NCBI GenBank assembly: GCA_029204225.1
Contig: CM055102.1
Location: 34,836,585 to 34,900,584, forward strand
DNA: 64,000 nucleotides
Direction of reading: 5' to 3'
Origin: Diphasiastrum complanatum
Lineage: Eukaryota; Streptophyta; Lycopodiopsida; Lycopodiales; Lycopodiaceae
Part shown: positions 1-11,590 of the stretch, in pieces
Position numbering within the stretch: position 1 is the stretch's first letter
How the letters are laid out: each line of letters begins with the position of its first letter
Made by a program: the position numbers and the translations under genes
Notes under the pieces: generated by a model
Seen by the model: the letters and a program-made list of their open reading frames with translations, nothing else
The model's database searches: none
Told to the model about the DNA's origin: nothing

Positions 1-600
1 TGCCATTACACCTCACAAATTCGCTCAGTGAAAGGGGCAATATCAAGATTCCAACTACTCATCGCCAGTCTCGCGAAGTCTTAGCTATACTAGATGGTGT
101 CTCATGTGTCAACATCATTTCCACATCCCTCATGTTAGAATGAAATATGAGAGACAAACTCACCAAACCCACTTGTCAGCTCAGGATGGCTGATCAAAGT
201 GTGGTCCGACCTACCGGTTTCCTACCACAAGTTCTGATCAAACTAGGAGGCCTGAAATTTTCTATAGACCTAGTCATACTCGATATCCCTAGTAATGCCT
301 TTTCCTACAAGTTACTACTTGGTCGCCCATGGCTCACCAATGCAAAGTCGTTCACGACTGGAGCAAAGGACGAGTCACTTTTGGTAGTAGAGACACCTCT
401 GTTACCATTGATTCATCTGGCAAACTCAAACCCGCACGTTTTCACGACGAGGGATCATCTACTACTAATTCAGTGTTTGAATCATACCAGTCCACCCAAG
501 AAAAAGGTCATTATGTTGAATCTACTGATATCATAAACTGGTGTCACAGTTTGGCTACCATTGATTATGTGAATGTTTCAATTCCTTCAAGTTTGTAGCA
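1..600 (+). pseudogene. Ty3/gypsy aspartic protease fragment
   Basis: Retroelement protease remnant in which the reading moves between frames. From about 60 the translation reads an Asp-containing segment (AILDGVSCVNIIS), then at 186 an ADQSVVRP stretch, and at 310-330 the family motif LLGRPWL. The same order (VDGGSGINLIS, ADQSCVKP, RRPW) occurs in the protease at 40968-41543, so the two are related. The active-site D-S/T-G has decayed to D-G. The start lies outside the window and stops break the reading. In an intact element this enzyme would process the Gag-Pol polyprotein. It joins an unrelated chromovirus RT at about 970, so it is probably a separate older fragment. From 600 to 970 I see no coding feature, only AT-rich DNA. 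Confidence 0.65.
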
Positions 601-977
601 ATTTTGACTTCTAGAAATCAAGAATTCATGGTTCTCAGCCCATACTGCTTCATAGGATCTGTATGAAGGCTTCATGGAACTCTTAGAGACCATTTAAGAC
701 TATTTGGATCATCACTTTCAGGCTTGGTTGAGTGTTTGCATGTTTTTGAGATGATTGGCCTTGAAAAAGTGCGCCCTCCTACAAGTTAATAGGCTGTTCT
801 GAACTTGCACGTGTGAATCCTAGGTGGCATGCTGACATGGCAAGTGTCTTATTCACTAGGTCTCCCTCTGTACTAAGCTTTACAGCACCCAATTTGGTGT
901 CCTGTAGCCAAAGATATGATCATCTGAAGTTTTGTAATTTTGTGAGCAAAATTGGTAAAATTTCCAATTGTTTCGCC

Positions 978-3665
978 TAGTAAATCACCATGGGGCACTC
1001 ATGTTCTTCTTAAAGCGAAGAAAGTATGGAGGTTTCCGGATGTGTGTGGATTACAAGGGGCTTAATAAAGTGACTATAAAGAATAAATATCCATTACCTA
1101 TGATGGATGACCTTGTAGATTGCTTGGGCGGAGCACGGTATTTCACCAAGATAGATTTCAGGACAGGGTACCATCAAATAATAATTAAGTCAGAAGATGT
1201 CCAAAAGACAAGATTTCGTTCTAGATTTAGTCATTATGAATTTCTAGTGTTGCCATTTGGATTAACGAATGCTCCAGCAACGTTCCAGCAAATGATGAAT
1301 GATTTATTTCGACCATATTTGGGGAAGTTTGTGGTTGTATTCTTAGATGACATTCTCGTTTACAATAAATCCTTGGTGGAACACATAAACACTTAAAAAT
1401 CGTCTTGATGAAACTCCGCCGGGAGTTACCCTATGCTAAAGAGTCCAAGTGTGAATTCTTTAAGCAAGAGTTGCTTTATCTCGGTTATAAGATCAGAGTA
1501 AATGGGATCAAGTTTGACGAGGATAAAATCAATATTGTGATTGAGTGGCCAATTCCGGGAACTGTGAGGCAAGTAAAGTCTTTTTTGGGTTTTACACTTT
1601 TCTTCAAGAGATATATTGAGGATTATGCTAAGTTAGCAGCACCGCTCAATAATCTGACAAAAGGAATTGTTAATAAAAAAGAAAAAGAAAAATCAACCTA
1701 GTCCACCTGTTGTTTGGAACGAGAAATTGAATCAATGTTTTGAGAAACTTAAAACAATGATTGTTTCAGCTCCCGTGTTACAAATTACAAATCCAGATTT
1801 ACCTTACGTCGTGAGAACGGACGCAAGTGATGTTGTAGTTGGAGCGGTTCTATTACAAATGGATAGGCCACTAGCGTTTGAGCACAAAAAATTCACTGGT
1901 CCTCAATTGCGTTAGACTACGCAGGAAAAGGAATTGTTTGCTGTAATCCATGCACTTAAAACCTGGAGACACTACTTGTATGGTAGTAAGTTTGTAGTGT
2001 ATACGGATCATCAGTCTTTTAAGTATTTTTATAATCAACATGATCTTCGGGGGAGAAAAGCTCGATGGGCTTAATTGATGCAAGAATTCGATCATGAAAT
2101 CCGTTACATAAGAGACAGCTCTAATCAAGTTGTAGATGCTCTTAGTTGGATCGGTGAACTGAACGAGTTGTCATTCACCCAGATTTCTACGGATGTATAT
2201 CTTTCGCTGAGAGGAAAATATGAATCAGATTCCCATTCTGGTCACATTTGGAACATTGATCAGACCAGAAGAAATGTGGACAATGTTGAGTCAGAAACAC
2301 AGGGGACTCAACTGACTTAGAAAGATAAGAAGATTATGAAACAGTTCACCATTCGAGATGGATTACTATTTCGGAATAGGAAAGTTTGTGTACCTGGGGA
2401 TGATGCACTCAAACGGAAGTACCCTGTGCAAGACATCTCGGTATACACAGGACTTTGGACTTGGTTAAGAGGGAATTTTATTGGCCAAAGCTCAAGCCAT
2501 ATGTCGAGTCATATGTTGTTAAATGCAAAGTCGTGTCAACTAGCAAAGGTTGAACGCCATAAGGCTGGTGGTTTGTTGCATTCGTTAGATATCCCAGATA
2601 AGAAATGGGAAAGCATATCTATGGATTTTGTAGTTGAACTTCCAAAGACCCAACGACAAAATGATTATATTTGGGTTGTAGTGGATCGGTTAACTAAGTT
2701 AGCTGCATTCATACCAGTCAAGTCAACTATAAAGGATTCTGATTTAGCCCAGATCTTTGTTGAAAGATTATTTCGGTTGTATGGTCTGCCAAGTGACATT
2801 GTTAGTGATAGAGATCCTAAGTTCACAAGTCACTTTTGGTCAGCAGTATTTCATAAACTGGAAACTTCTTTGAGTTTAAGTTCTTCTAATCATCCTAAAT
2901 CAGATGGCCAGACAGAAAGGACTAATCAAATTATGGAAGATATTTTGAGGACGTATGTTTCTCACAAGCAATCTCATTGGGAAGATTATCTCCCAGTGGT
3001 TGAGTTTGTATATAATAGTAGAAAACAATTTGCTACAGGTTACAATCCTTTTATGCTTATGTATGATTTTCAACCTAGATCTCCAGTAAATGTTGAGACG
3101 AATTCTATTAAGATCCAGAAGGTTGCTGATTTTTTGCATGATAAGCAAGAAATGTTGGCGAAGGATAGTATCCGAAGTGTTTAGGATAGAGCTAAACATT
3201 ATACCAATCTTAAGAGATCTCCAAGAGATTTTAAAGTTGATGACTGGGTATATCTTAGGATTCCAAAAGATTCTAAGACATTACGTACAGGGAAGCATTA
3301 TAAGTTGTCTACCTACTATTGTGGACCTTTCAAGATTGTATGTAGAATTGGTTCTTTGGCGTATGAACTCGATCTTCAAGAAAAACCGACTACACACCTA
3401 GTATTTCATATAAGTCATTTGAAACTAAATTTACATGATGGTGATATAGTTGGATCGGATGAGGATTTATCTCTTTTGGAAGATTTGTCGCTTAGTGTAC
3501 CTTTGGGACCTAAGAAAGTGCTCAGAACCAGAGATAAACAATTGAGAAATCGTTCTATCTCTGAGTGCTTAATTTGGTGGAAGGGTCGTACTGAGGATGA
3601 TGATTCGTGGGAGAGGGTTGATAGCATAATTTTAGTTTCCAAGGATAGAAACAGTTTAAGGAGGG
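978..3665 (+). pseudogene. Ty3/gypsy chromovirus pol (RT-RNaseH-INT-chromodomain), degenerate
   Basis: Pol remnant broken by several stops and frameshifts. In order: RT from about 978 (SKSPWG, then after a frameshift near 1025 CVDYKGLNK, and VFLDDI for the catalytic YxDD box at about 1339-1356); RT thumb 1405-1660 (CEFF, LGYKI, KSFLGF); RNase H 1715-2160 (VVRTDASD, YTDHQSFKY, DALSW); integrase 2336-3180 with Asp in SMDFVVELP, Asp in VSDRDPKF and Glu in GQTERTN, so the DDE triad survives; GPY-like tail about 3230-3400; chromodomain about 3540-3640 (SECLIWWKG, SWERVDSI). The zinc-binding part of integrase is eroded. Chromodomains of this clade bind heterochromatin marks and direct insertion. 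The next 12 bases are purine-rich (GGAGGGAAGAA), followed at once by the 3' LTR. The element cannot be autonomous. Confidence 0.9.
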
Positions 3666-3670
3666 AAGAA
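3659..3670 (+). other. Polypurine tract of chromovirus
   Basis: A purine run (AGGAGGGAAGAA) ends immediately before TGTTATGTCC, the expected place for the plus-strand primer next to a 3' LTR. The minus-strand relative at 38519 shows the same purine run before its LTR start. Confidence 0.7.
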
Positions 3671-4200
3671 TGTTATGTCCATGACCAATTTATAGGATAC
3701 AGTATACTCCTAGTCTTGGATACACGGTACTCCAGTGAAACAAGCTGTTAGTTATGCCATGTCATACTGGATGTGACCCGAAAGTAACTAATATCCTTGT
3801 CAGGCCCAGACCACACTAAATGAAGTTTAGACAAGATATGAGACAATGTATGCATGTGTAGAGTTATCAATAGCAATTCTATGAATAGTTGGTCCATGCA
3901 TAGGACTCTATCCAAGTGAATTTATGTATAGGGAACTTAGGGCTATGCATGGCTAAGTGCCCAGGATGGTTTTGGTTCTATATATTGGGTCCAATTTTGC
4001 CCTACTCCTCATCATGGTTCTGATTCGTTGCCAAGCTCTCACTCTACATTCATGCTTCTTGTTCCTTGGCTTGGGGGTGAGGCTTCTATAGATTGATTGG
4101 ATGCTTCTACTTGGTTGGGTGATTTCTCCATAGTGTGTAATCCTTTGCGTTTGGGATTTGTAAGCATGATCTAAGGAGCTTTTCTTATAATTTGAATTTA
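3671..4200 (+). repeat. 3' LTR of chromovirus (family copy 1)
   Basis: The LTR begins TGTTATGTCC after a polypurine tract. Its start (TCCTAGTCTTGGATACACGG), its middle (TCAATAGCAATT, GGGTCCA, GCCCTACTCC) and its end (TTGGTTGGGTGATTTCTCCA, GGAGCTTTTCTTA) recur at 17412-17880 on the + strand and at about 38519-38052 on the - strand. The right boundary is estimated, because the next gypsy fragment begins at about 4206. Confidence 0.75.
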
Positions 4201-4205
4201 AGATC

Positions 4206-4850
4206 GTGGTTCGAAAGGGCGTTCAACAATTTTTAGTAGATCGTCTATCTCGAATCCCTAACTTACCCACTCCAGATCAAGGCATCAACGATGATTTACC
4301 CGATGCCATTTTATTTCAAGTTGACTCTACACCCATTTGGGCCAAAAATATTACAAAATATCTAACTTCGAGACAGGTGGATCCATCAAAATTCCTCAAA
4401 ATCAAACCTTATACGTTAATTGTAGGACCACTTTACAAGCAAGGTTAGATGGAATTATTCGATGTTGTCTTACTGAAAGCGAAATACCCTCTGTTATCTC
4501 CCTAACTCATTAAGGTGTTGGAGCAGGTCATTTCTCTTCTGAAATGACTGCCAAAAAAATTCTCTTGGCATGATTTTGGTGGCCAACCCTTTTTAAGGAT
4601 ATGCACACCTACACAAAGGCCTGTGATGTTTGTCAACGAACAAAACGATTTCAAAAGACCCACTACATGCCTTTACACTCTGTCACAACTAATCAAGCTT
4701 TCCAAAAATGGAAAATTGATTATTTTGGACCAATTAGTCCCGCTGCTAGACACACTCAATCAAGATATATCGTAGTAGCCACGGACTATTGTACCAAATG
4801 GGTTCAAGCTAGAGCTGTTCGCAATGCTGACCTGATCCACAAACAGGACA
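4206..4850 (+). pseudogene. Second Ty3/gypsy element: RNase H tail and truncated integrase
   Basis: A pol fragment of a different Ty3/gypsy lineage from the chromovirus upstream. 4206-4448 reads like the end of RNase H and the connection domain (VDRLSRI, PDAILFQVD). About 4510-4640 carries the integrase zinc-binding module, His in GAGHFSSE followed by CDVCQRTK. 4680-4820 is the start of the catalytic core with the first catalytic Asp in WKIDYFGPI and Asp in VATDYCTKW. Stops occur near 4448 and 4570. The core ends after about TKWVQARAV, and the second Asp and the Glu are absent, so no active integrase could be made. The downstream reading frame is not integrase. Confidence 0.75.
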
Positions 4851-4854
4851 TACC

Positions 4855-5680
4855 TTGGCAGTTGAAGCACCCACAAAAAGGCACGGGATCACGCCTACTA
4901 AACCTAGCAAGGATTTGCTTACATCTCGAGAGTTTGCAAAGAAATATCAAACTACAAAGGAACGAGATGGCTACGTACTGCCAAACATGGACCATTGCAA
5001 AACCATAAAAAGCAGCCAAGCTCTTGGATCCACAACCACTCTGGTGTCATCAGCTCTTCCTACAGAGCAAAACCTCCATGGCACGGTATCTCGAAGCACC
5101 CGCCTACATACGCACCAATCCATACTATTATAGCGCGTCAATAACCATTTTCTATCACCAAGGTAAAGAACAAGATCTTTTGGCCCAAGCTCAGCTCATA
5201 GGAGTGGATACCGCCAATTCAGCGGATGACATGGTCACCAATTGCCGTGTATTTTACCAAAAGCACCATGGCAACCCTGATCGCGACGTATGGTACTTTG
5301 CGGATAATTGCGACCTAATGGCATTTTTGGTATAGCTCAAAGGTTATTGGGATCAAGGGATACCACCAATAGCCATTGATATCAATAAACCTCTACAAAC
5401 GCAAGACGACCACATCAACGTAGCGTGACTGTATTATCGGCCAGCTCTCACTTCGGCACTACACGTTGATATGTTAGAGCTGTGGAAAACCCATAATTTT
5501 CTCCAAGGTATGGTCCAGTACTACAAACCCACGCCTTTCCTTAACAAACTACGCTGGCAAATGATAGAGGGCATCTGCAACAAGATTCACCAATTTCGAC
5601 AACAACAATCTCGCCTCTAGGAAGCTCAAAAGATCTAGGAAGAAAAAGCTTCGATTGGTGTGGGAACCACCTATCCAATA
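4855..5680 (+). pseudogene. Unrecognised ORF between integrase and 3' LTR of gypsy element
   Basis: I do not recognise this protein. It reads from about 4855 (MAVEAPTKRHG) in one frame to about 5008, shifts frame, and continues from 5024 through 5335 (MARYLEAPAYI, RTNPYYYSASI, DVWYFADNCD). It then runs in the same frame past stops at 5335, 5426 and 5619 to about 5690, ending just before the polypurine tract. Composition is protein-like: Tyr and Trp are plentiful and spaced, with a Gln-rich, probably helical end (FRQQQSRL). Position after integrase and before the LTR is where Tat/Athila-type plant elements carry an extra ORF. No transmembrane segment is evident, so an envelope-like role is not supported. 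It could also be captured host sequence. Confidence 0.45.
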
Positions 5681-5692
5681 AGGAGGGGGATA
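5681..5692 (+). other. Polypurine tract of second gypsy element
   Basis: AGGAGGGGGATA lies directly before the presumed LTR start TGCTAGC at 5694. Position and composition fit a plus-strand primer. Confidence 0.6.
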
Positions 5693-5693
5693 A

Positions 5694-6560
5694 TGCTAGC
5701 AATTGTACAAACACAATAAAAAATTATTTAAAAAAAAAAAGAAACAATAAAAGAAATAAAACTCCGTGGCATGTGTTTTGTAAGCCCACGTATGAGTGTT
5801 TGCCAATAAACTTCTACTATGCATGTGTTTTGTAAGTCAATGGGTAGAAGCTTAAAATAATAAAATAACTTAAACTTAGGATTAGAATTTAGACTTAAGA
5901 AACTTAAGCTTAGAAAGATTCTAAGCTATCTTAAGCCCCAAATTAAAAACTTTTAAAGTTCTAAGTTCTAAGTTCTAAGTTAGAAGTTTTTTTTTAGAAG
6001 CCTTAGAATGGCTAGTTTAGAACTAATCTCATAAGCTAGTGGATGCTTATGGAAGGCCCTCCTTGCTATAAGAGGAGAGGCATTTTTCATGTACACAACA
6101 CTTTGAGATTATGCTAAATTGCTCTCTATTCGAGAAGTCATTCTATTTCCTTGTGTTCTCTTTGAAAAGGTGCATAGCTTGAGGGAAGGTGCTCGGGCCT
6201 CCTCTTGCCTCCTTTTCATAGGTTTCTATTGTGGCACGTGCTTTATTATTTTATGTTTTATTTAGCCGCAATTTATATTTCCAATTCCCTTTGGGTGTTA
6301 GATTAGAATTAGTGTAAAAATCTTGCTAGTTGGGTACCGCCTTAGCAAGATCATGTGATTTTGTTCTTCTTGGCTAGTTGGGAAGCCTTAGTCAAGTTTA
6401 GTTATTTCCATTCCGAGCACCAGTTGTGAAGCCTTGGTGCTCCTTTCATTTATGTTTTCATTTCACAGTTTTAAGCTTTGTAGATCTTAGAAGGTGGACA
6501 AACTCTTCTACCCTATACGACATCCATGGGTAGACCTAGCCACTGCATAGAATAGATTTA
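5694..6560 (+). repeat. Probable 3' LTR of second gypsy element
   Basis: A non-coding stretch following a polypurine tract. It holds four tandem TTCTAAG units (about 5958-5985), a TATA-like TATAAGA at 6067-6073 and downstream CT-rich leader-like sequence. The right edge is not defined because no second copy is present in the window. Confidence 0.5.
6067..6073 (+). promoter_or_regulatory. TATA-like box in LTR
   Basis: TATAAGA inside the presumed LTR, upstream of sequence such as CATTTTTCATGTACACAACA. The position fits an LTR promoter. No expression evidence is available. Confidence 0.4.
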
Positions 6561-6741
6561 CTTCCAACACATGCAAATGACACAAGTTTTTTTTTTTATG
6601 AGTTTATTTGACAAAATGTTGTTTTCATTTGTTGCTTATTATTTTTAACTTAAGAATCGGGGTATTTAAACTTTTTGCAAGTTGATTATTGAGGTGTAAA
6701 TATCCTAAATACTGAAATATCAATATTCTGAATATTGAACA

Positions 6742-6925
6742 GTGAATACTCGGAATACTGATCATAAAACTCTAAATACTGATCATAAATCTTTCGATAC
6801 TGATCATGAAACTCTGACTACTAATCATGATACTATGAATATTGAATGTGAAACTCTAAATATTCATCGTAATACTCTTAATGCTGGTCGTAGTACTCTA
6901 AATATTTTGATTGTAGATATTTTAA
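6742..6925 (+). repeat. 21-bp minisatellite, about eight diverged units
   Basis: Units such as AATACTGATCATAAAACTCT recur with a 21-bp period. Because 21 is divisible by three, the frame from 6742 stays open and translates as seven-residue repeats (NTDHKTL, NTDHKSF, DTDHETL, TTNHDTM, NIECETL, NIHRNTL, NAGRSTL). The unit decays toward the 3' end, and more distant AAATATTT copies continue to about 6980. I regard it as non-coding. Confidence 0.75.
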
Positions 6926-7127
6926 AAAATTGATCATGAATATTCAAAATATTTATCATAAATATTTTGAATTATGTTTTTGAATATTATGAATAACAAT
7001 TACAGAAATGCTCATTTATGAAAAATGATTATAACATCATAAGTATTTTCAAATCACAAACATAATATTTGTAAATTATTTTTGGCAATGTTTGAGGTCA
7101 AAATCAAATGGTGGTAGGTGGGGTGTA

Positions 7128-7436
<309 letters not shown>

Positions 7437-7615
7437 GTTGGGATCGACTAGCTTTGGGTATATGCTTGAGCCCCCAAAGCCTTTCTCAACTTAAGCATTC
7501 TCACAGTCTCTCTCTCTCCCTCCCTCTCCACTCATCTCTCTCTTTTGCTATGCAGGTGAAGGTGGGGTTGACGCTCTCAGCGTTCAGACCCTATACTACG
7601 AAGACGACACAACAG

Positions 7616-7635
7616 TGGCGCCGTTGCCGGGGAGC
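7616..7635 (+). other. tRNA-Asp-type primer-binding site
   Basis: TGGCGCCGTTGCCGGGGAGC is complementary to the 3' end of plant tRNA-Asp, the usual minus-strand primer of Tat/Athila-type Ty3/gypsy elements. It follows ACACAACA, a plausible LTR end. The LTR would therefore lie upstream, over about 7100-7614, and the leader downstream. Confidence 0.7.
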
Positions 7636-7675
7636 ACCACACTCTCGTCTTGCCACATAGCTTTTCTCTTTTCTC

Positions 7676-7795
<120 letters not shown>

Positions 7796-8049
7796 CACTT
7801 CATTTTCACGTAAAACTCGGATTTTGTGGGTAGATTAGTGTGCGTTAGTGTTAGATTTGTCGTTTTTACGTGCTATTTTTATTTTAAATGTACTATAGAG
7901 AGAGATTGTGAGGTGGGAGGATCAGTTCCAAGCACCTAATCCCTTTCAAAAATCCAAAAAATTCAAAAAATTCAAAATCTGATTTTGGCGGGAAATTTAG
8001 GCAGGAAAACATATAAGATCTAATAGCTTTTTGTTCAGCTTAAAGTAAC

Positions 8050-9030
8050 CTTCGCAAAGCCTTATGAAGTTCCATCTCACTGAGACAAGGACACATTTAA
8101 AAAACACAGAAAAACCCATAAAAATTAAAAAATTTGTTGTAAAAATCAAAAAAAATATTCAAAACTCAAAACTAACCTTCGAAGAGCTCTTTGAAGTTCC
8201 ATCCCACTGAGACAAGGATGTAGAAAAGTTTGTGAACGTTAGTTCCCAAACAAAGTGCCCGTGCGAAGGTTTCTAAGGGAAAAAAGATGGGAAAACAACC
8301 TAGAACCTTCTCAAACATCAAAATTTTGAGTTCTTGTGAGAAGTAACCTTCGTAGAGAATTTTGTAGCTCCATCTCATTGATATAGTGACACAGAAGAGT
8401 CTGCGAAGGTTAGTTCCCAGAAAATCTTGGCCAAAAAAACACCCAAAAAATGTACTTTTTTCAAGATTTTTTGAGTTTCATTTGGAAGTAACTTTTGTAG
8501 CCTTGTTAGGTGCTGGATTTGACCTAGCTACAAGTGCATACTAGGCTGTGAAGGTTAGTTCCCAAAAAATCTTAAAATTTTGTAAAAAAAATCCCAAAAA
8601 ATGCACTTTTTTCAAGATTTTTTGATTTTTTGGGTTTCCTTGGAAAGTAACTCTTGCAGCTTGGTAAGAAAGTGGATCCAACTCAGATACAAGTACATAC
8701 CAGCCTACAAAGATTAGTTCCCAGAAAATATTTAAATTTTGCAAAAGACCCCCAAAAAATGCACTTTTTTCAAGATTGTTTGAGTTTCTTTGGAAGTAAC
8801 TCTCGCAGCTTGGTAAGCAAGTGGATCTGACTCAGATACAAGTATATAATAGTCTGAGAAGGTTAGTTCCTAGAAAATCTTAAAATTTTGCAAAAAAACC
8901 CCAAAAAATACACCTTTTTCATGATTTTTTGAGTTTCCTTGGGAAGTAACTCTCGTACCTTGGTAAGAAGGTGGATCCGACTTAGATACAAGTAAATACT
9001 AGCCTGTAATGGTTAGTTCCCAGTAAATTT
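8050..9030 (+). repeat. Tandem array of 145-170 bp units in retroelement leader
   Basis: The core AAGGTTAGTTCCC, followed by AAAATCTTAAAATTTTG, an A/C-rich run and CACTTTTTTCAAGATTTTTTGA, recurs at about 8235, 8406, 8551, 8709, 8859 and 9009, giving spacings of about 145-171 bp. Between cores each unit carries GGAAGTAACTCTTGCAGCTTGG and a GGATCC/ACTCAGATACAAGT segment. No coding potential. It lies between two primer-binding sites. Confidence 0.85.
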
Positions 9031-9293
9031 TAAGAAAGTTAAAAAAAAAAAAAAAACACCCAAAAATACACTTTTTCCATGATTTTTTGAAATCTACCAA
9101 GAAGTAGCTCTTGTAGAGAGTTGTATAGTTAGATCTAATCCAGATCTGGCTACTGTAAAAATTTTGTGAGCATCCAATGGACATATAGAAATATCTAAGA
9201 AAAAGTGCTGAAAAGTATCCAAAAACTGAGTTTTTTCAAGATCTTGACAAAATCTGTCCATCAAGAACTCTTGCAAAACTCACATTATCTATC

Positions 9294-9393
<100 letters not shown>

Positions 9394-9593
9394 ATTGATC
9401 ATGGAGATTTAGGATTGATGGATGTTAATGTTAGATTGTCATCATAGCATGCATAATATTGTGAATCTAAGCTTTACTCTCATGGGATCAAAATTCTACA
9501 TGACATGAAAGAAGAATCTTCTTGATATGTTGATTGCCTTGCATGTGTCTGGAATTAGGGTTTGATGGTAGATAAAGAAAGTCCCTACAATTT

Positions 9594-9612
9594 TGGCACC
9601 GTTTCCGGGGAG
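9594..9612 (+). other. Second, diverged tRNA-Asp-type primer-binding site
   Basis: TGGCACCGTTTCCGGGGAG differs by two bases from the site at 7616. It marks a second LTR/leader boundary about 2 kb downstream. The following DNA to about 10380 again has fragments resembling the leader repeats (GTTACTTCCCAGCC), but I see no gene in it. Confidence 0.6.
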
Positions 9613-10789
9613 TAACGCCATTATTTTCATTTTGTTAGCATGTTCGTGATGCTTGGATGGACGTTAGCTTGCATTTACGCATCTTAGTTTTGGCATAATA
9701 GGGTTAGATTTGTTCCTTTGTAAGCAACATTTACCCACTTGTAGGTAGGACTAGTCTGATATAATAGTGAACCTTTCGATTGAAGGGCAAATGTTACTTC
9801 CCAGCCATTTTTCATGAACTTGAAAAAAACACCCAAATTTAAAAAAAAAAAACCTTGTAAAAATTTCATTAAAAAAACAAAGCACTCTTAATTGGTCAAC
9901 CAACATTCGCTTCCCTCTAGTAGACCAAATTTGGTATTCTTTGGGTTAGGCGAGGATTCTTGCTCAGTTTTGGAAGCTAGGCGAAGACTAAAGTTATAAA
10001 AATAACCTAAATCATCATTAACCTTCAAACTCAGCAAAAAAATTATAGTAACCCTCACCCGACCTACTGAAGTTTCCTTTGACTCTAATAAGCTCTTTGA
10101 AAGTCGACGAAAGTTTTTTTTCAAAAATAGAAATGCATTGAAATTTTCTAAGTGATTTTGATCATTTTTTTTTAAGAAAAGCCACCTCTTTCAACATAAA
10201 TATCAATATCTCTCTGTCAACCTTCATTTCAGAATCTATTTCCAGTGAGACAACTAGAAGTCACTACTTTATTGATTACGAAGAACTTCTGTGAAAGTTT
10301 TCAAATCATTATGATCCAAACCACTTGAAAGATCTTTGGTTAGAAAGAGAAATACACTACCAACCTCACCAATGTAGAAAAATCAACATCCACACACAAA
10401 ATGAGATGCAAACACTAATAGAAATTGATCAAATTTGAATGAAATGATAAAGTACTGTTGTTGTCTATACAAAATCAGCAAGCTACTGCATTTCACACGT
10501 GTGGATCTAAAAAAGCAATTATAGATCATTCTACACATAAAATTGCATGCAATCACAAGTATAGTGCACCAATGGATAGTAGAACCCAAGAGAACCATGA
10601 TAAGCATGAAATGAGTAGAGAAGGGAGAAGATCACTCTCTCCATGAGTTACATCTTTTTATAGTAGGTCCAAACCCTATTTGGCCACTCAGCTTTCTTGC
10701 CGAAATGTTAGCCCTACTATTTTTGGGTCTACATTCAATGTACCCAACTATTCAAATTTGAATCTACTCAAACTCGCCTTCTAACTTTC

Positions 10790-11496
10790 TGTCAGAAATT
10801 GTGAACTCCTGCAACTTTGTCGTGATGCGAAGCGAAGCGACACAAAGCCAAGGTCGAATGGTGAACAATTTGCGAAAGCAACGTACTTCAAAAACCCTAA
10901 GACACGAAGCGAAGCGAAACTCAAAAGTCGAATGATTCGCGATAGTCAAACATGCCTCCAGGACCAAAAGACACGACACAACATGAAACGAAAGAAAATG
11001 AAGGAAAATCTTTCGCGCTGCTAGTTGGTAGCTCAACCGGCGTGGAGATTTGAACTCCACACTCAGCTGAAATAGTTAGCAATAATAGAGAGTAACTGAC
11101 TAGTTGATTAGCGTTAACTAGTCTTGTAATCCTCTGTTTAACTATCTTGTAAACTTCACACAATGGAGATATAAACAAAAATTTTGGATCAACATAAGAT
11201 AGAGAAAAGAGAGAGAAGTGTGCGAGAGTAGAGCAAAAAAAAAAAAACGAAATAGTTGTGTATGAAAGACTGCCAACGAGCAGAACACAACGAAAGAGCA
11301 GAGTGTCAAGCCACCAACGAGCAAGACATTGATCATATCGTTGTAAAAATTCAAACTGATAATATAGTTGCTCTCTCTTGTCCATCTCCTTGTTTTTCGT
11401 TGTCTTGATTGCTATAATGATTTGTTTTCTGTGATCTGTAGTCGCGTGTTTCTGCATCAGGCAATCCAAAAGGAAGAAATCCGTTCGCGACATGCA
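10790..11496 (+). repeat. Copia element A, 5' LTR
   Basis: Begins TGTCAGAAATTG. The same start occurs at 15393 after a polypurine tract. The two copies share GCGAAGCGAAGCGACAC, CGAAAACCCTAAGACACGAAG, AATAGTTAGCAATAA and the end-region TTGTCCATCTCCTTGTTTT. The right boundary is set by the primer-binding sites just downstream. The candidate target-site flank is CTTTC (10785-10789), but it cannot be tested because the 3' LTR end is missing. Confidence 0.85.
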
Positions 11497-11538
11497 TGGT
11501 ATAAGAGCACTCAAGTTATCGTGACATGGTATCAGAGC
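11497..11538 (+). other. Copia A primer-binding site, duplicated
   Basis: TGGTATCAGAGC at 11527-11538 is a perfect match to the site complementary to initiator tRNA-Met used by plant copia elements. A near-copy, TGGTATAAGAGC, lies exactly 30 bp upstream at 11497-11508, inside a diverged 30-bp tandem duplication. Confidence 0.8.
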
Positions 11539-11590
11539 AGACTAGTTATCACTATTGATATCTGAACAATGATTTTCTAGGAAACGCAAT

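Noticed and set aside
11025-11065. tRNA-like segment (GGTAGCTCA and a GTTCAAATC-type loop on the other strand)
   Set aside because: No complete cloverleaf; it is part of the copia A LTR and repeats in the other LTR.
10920-11514. 197-codon minus-strand frame within the copia A LTR
   Set aside because: Runs across an LTR and leader; copia A coding strand is plus and no protein motif is present.
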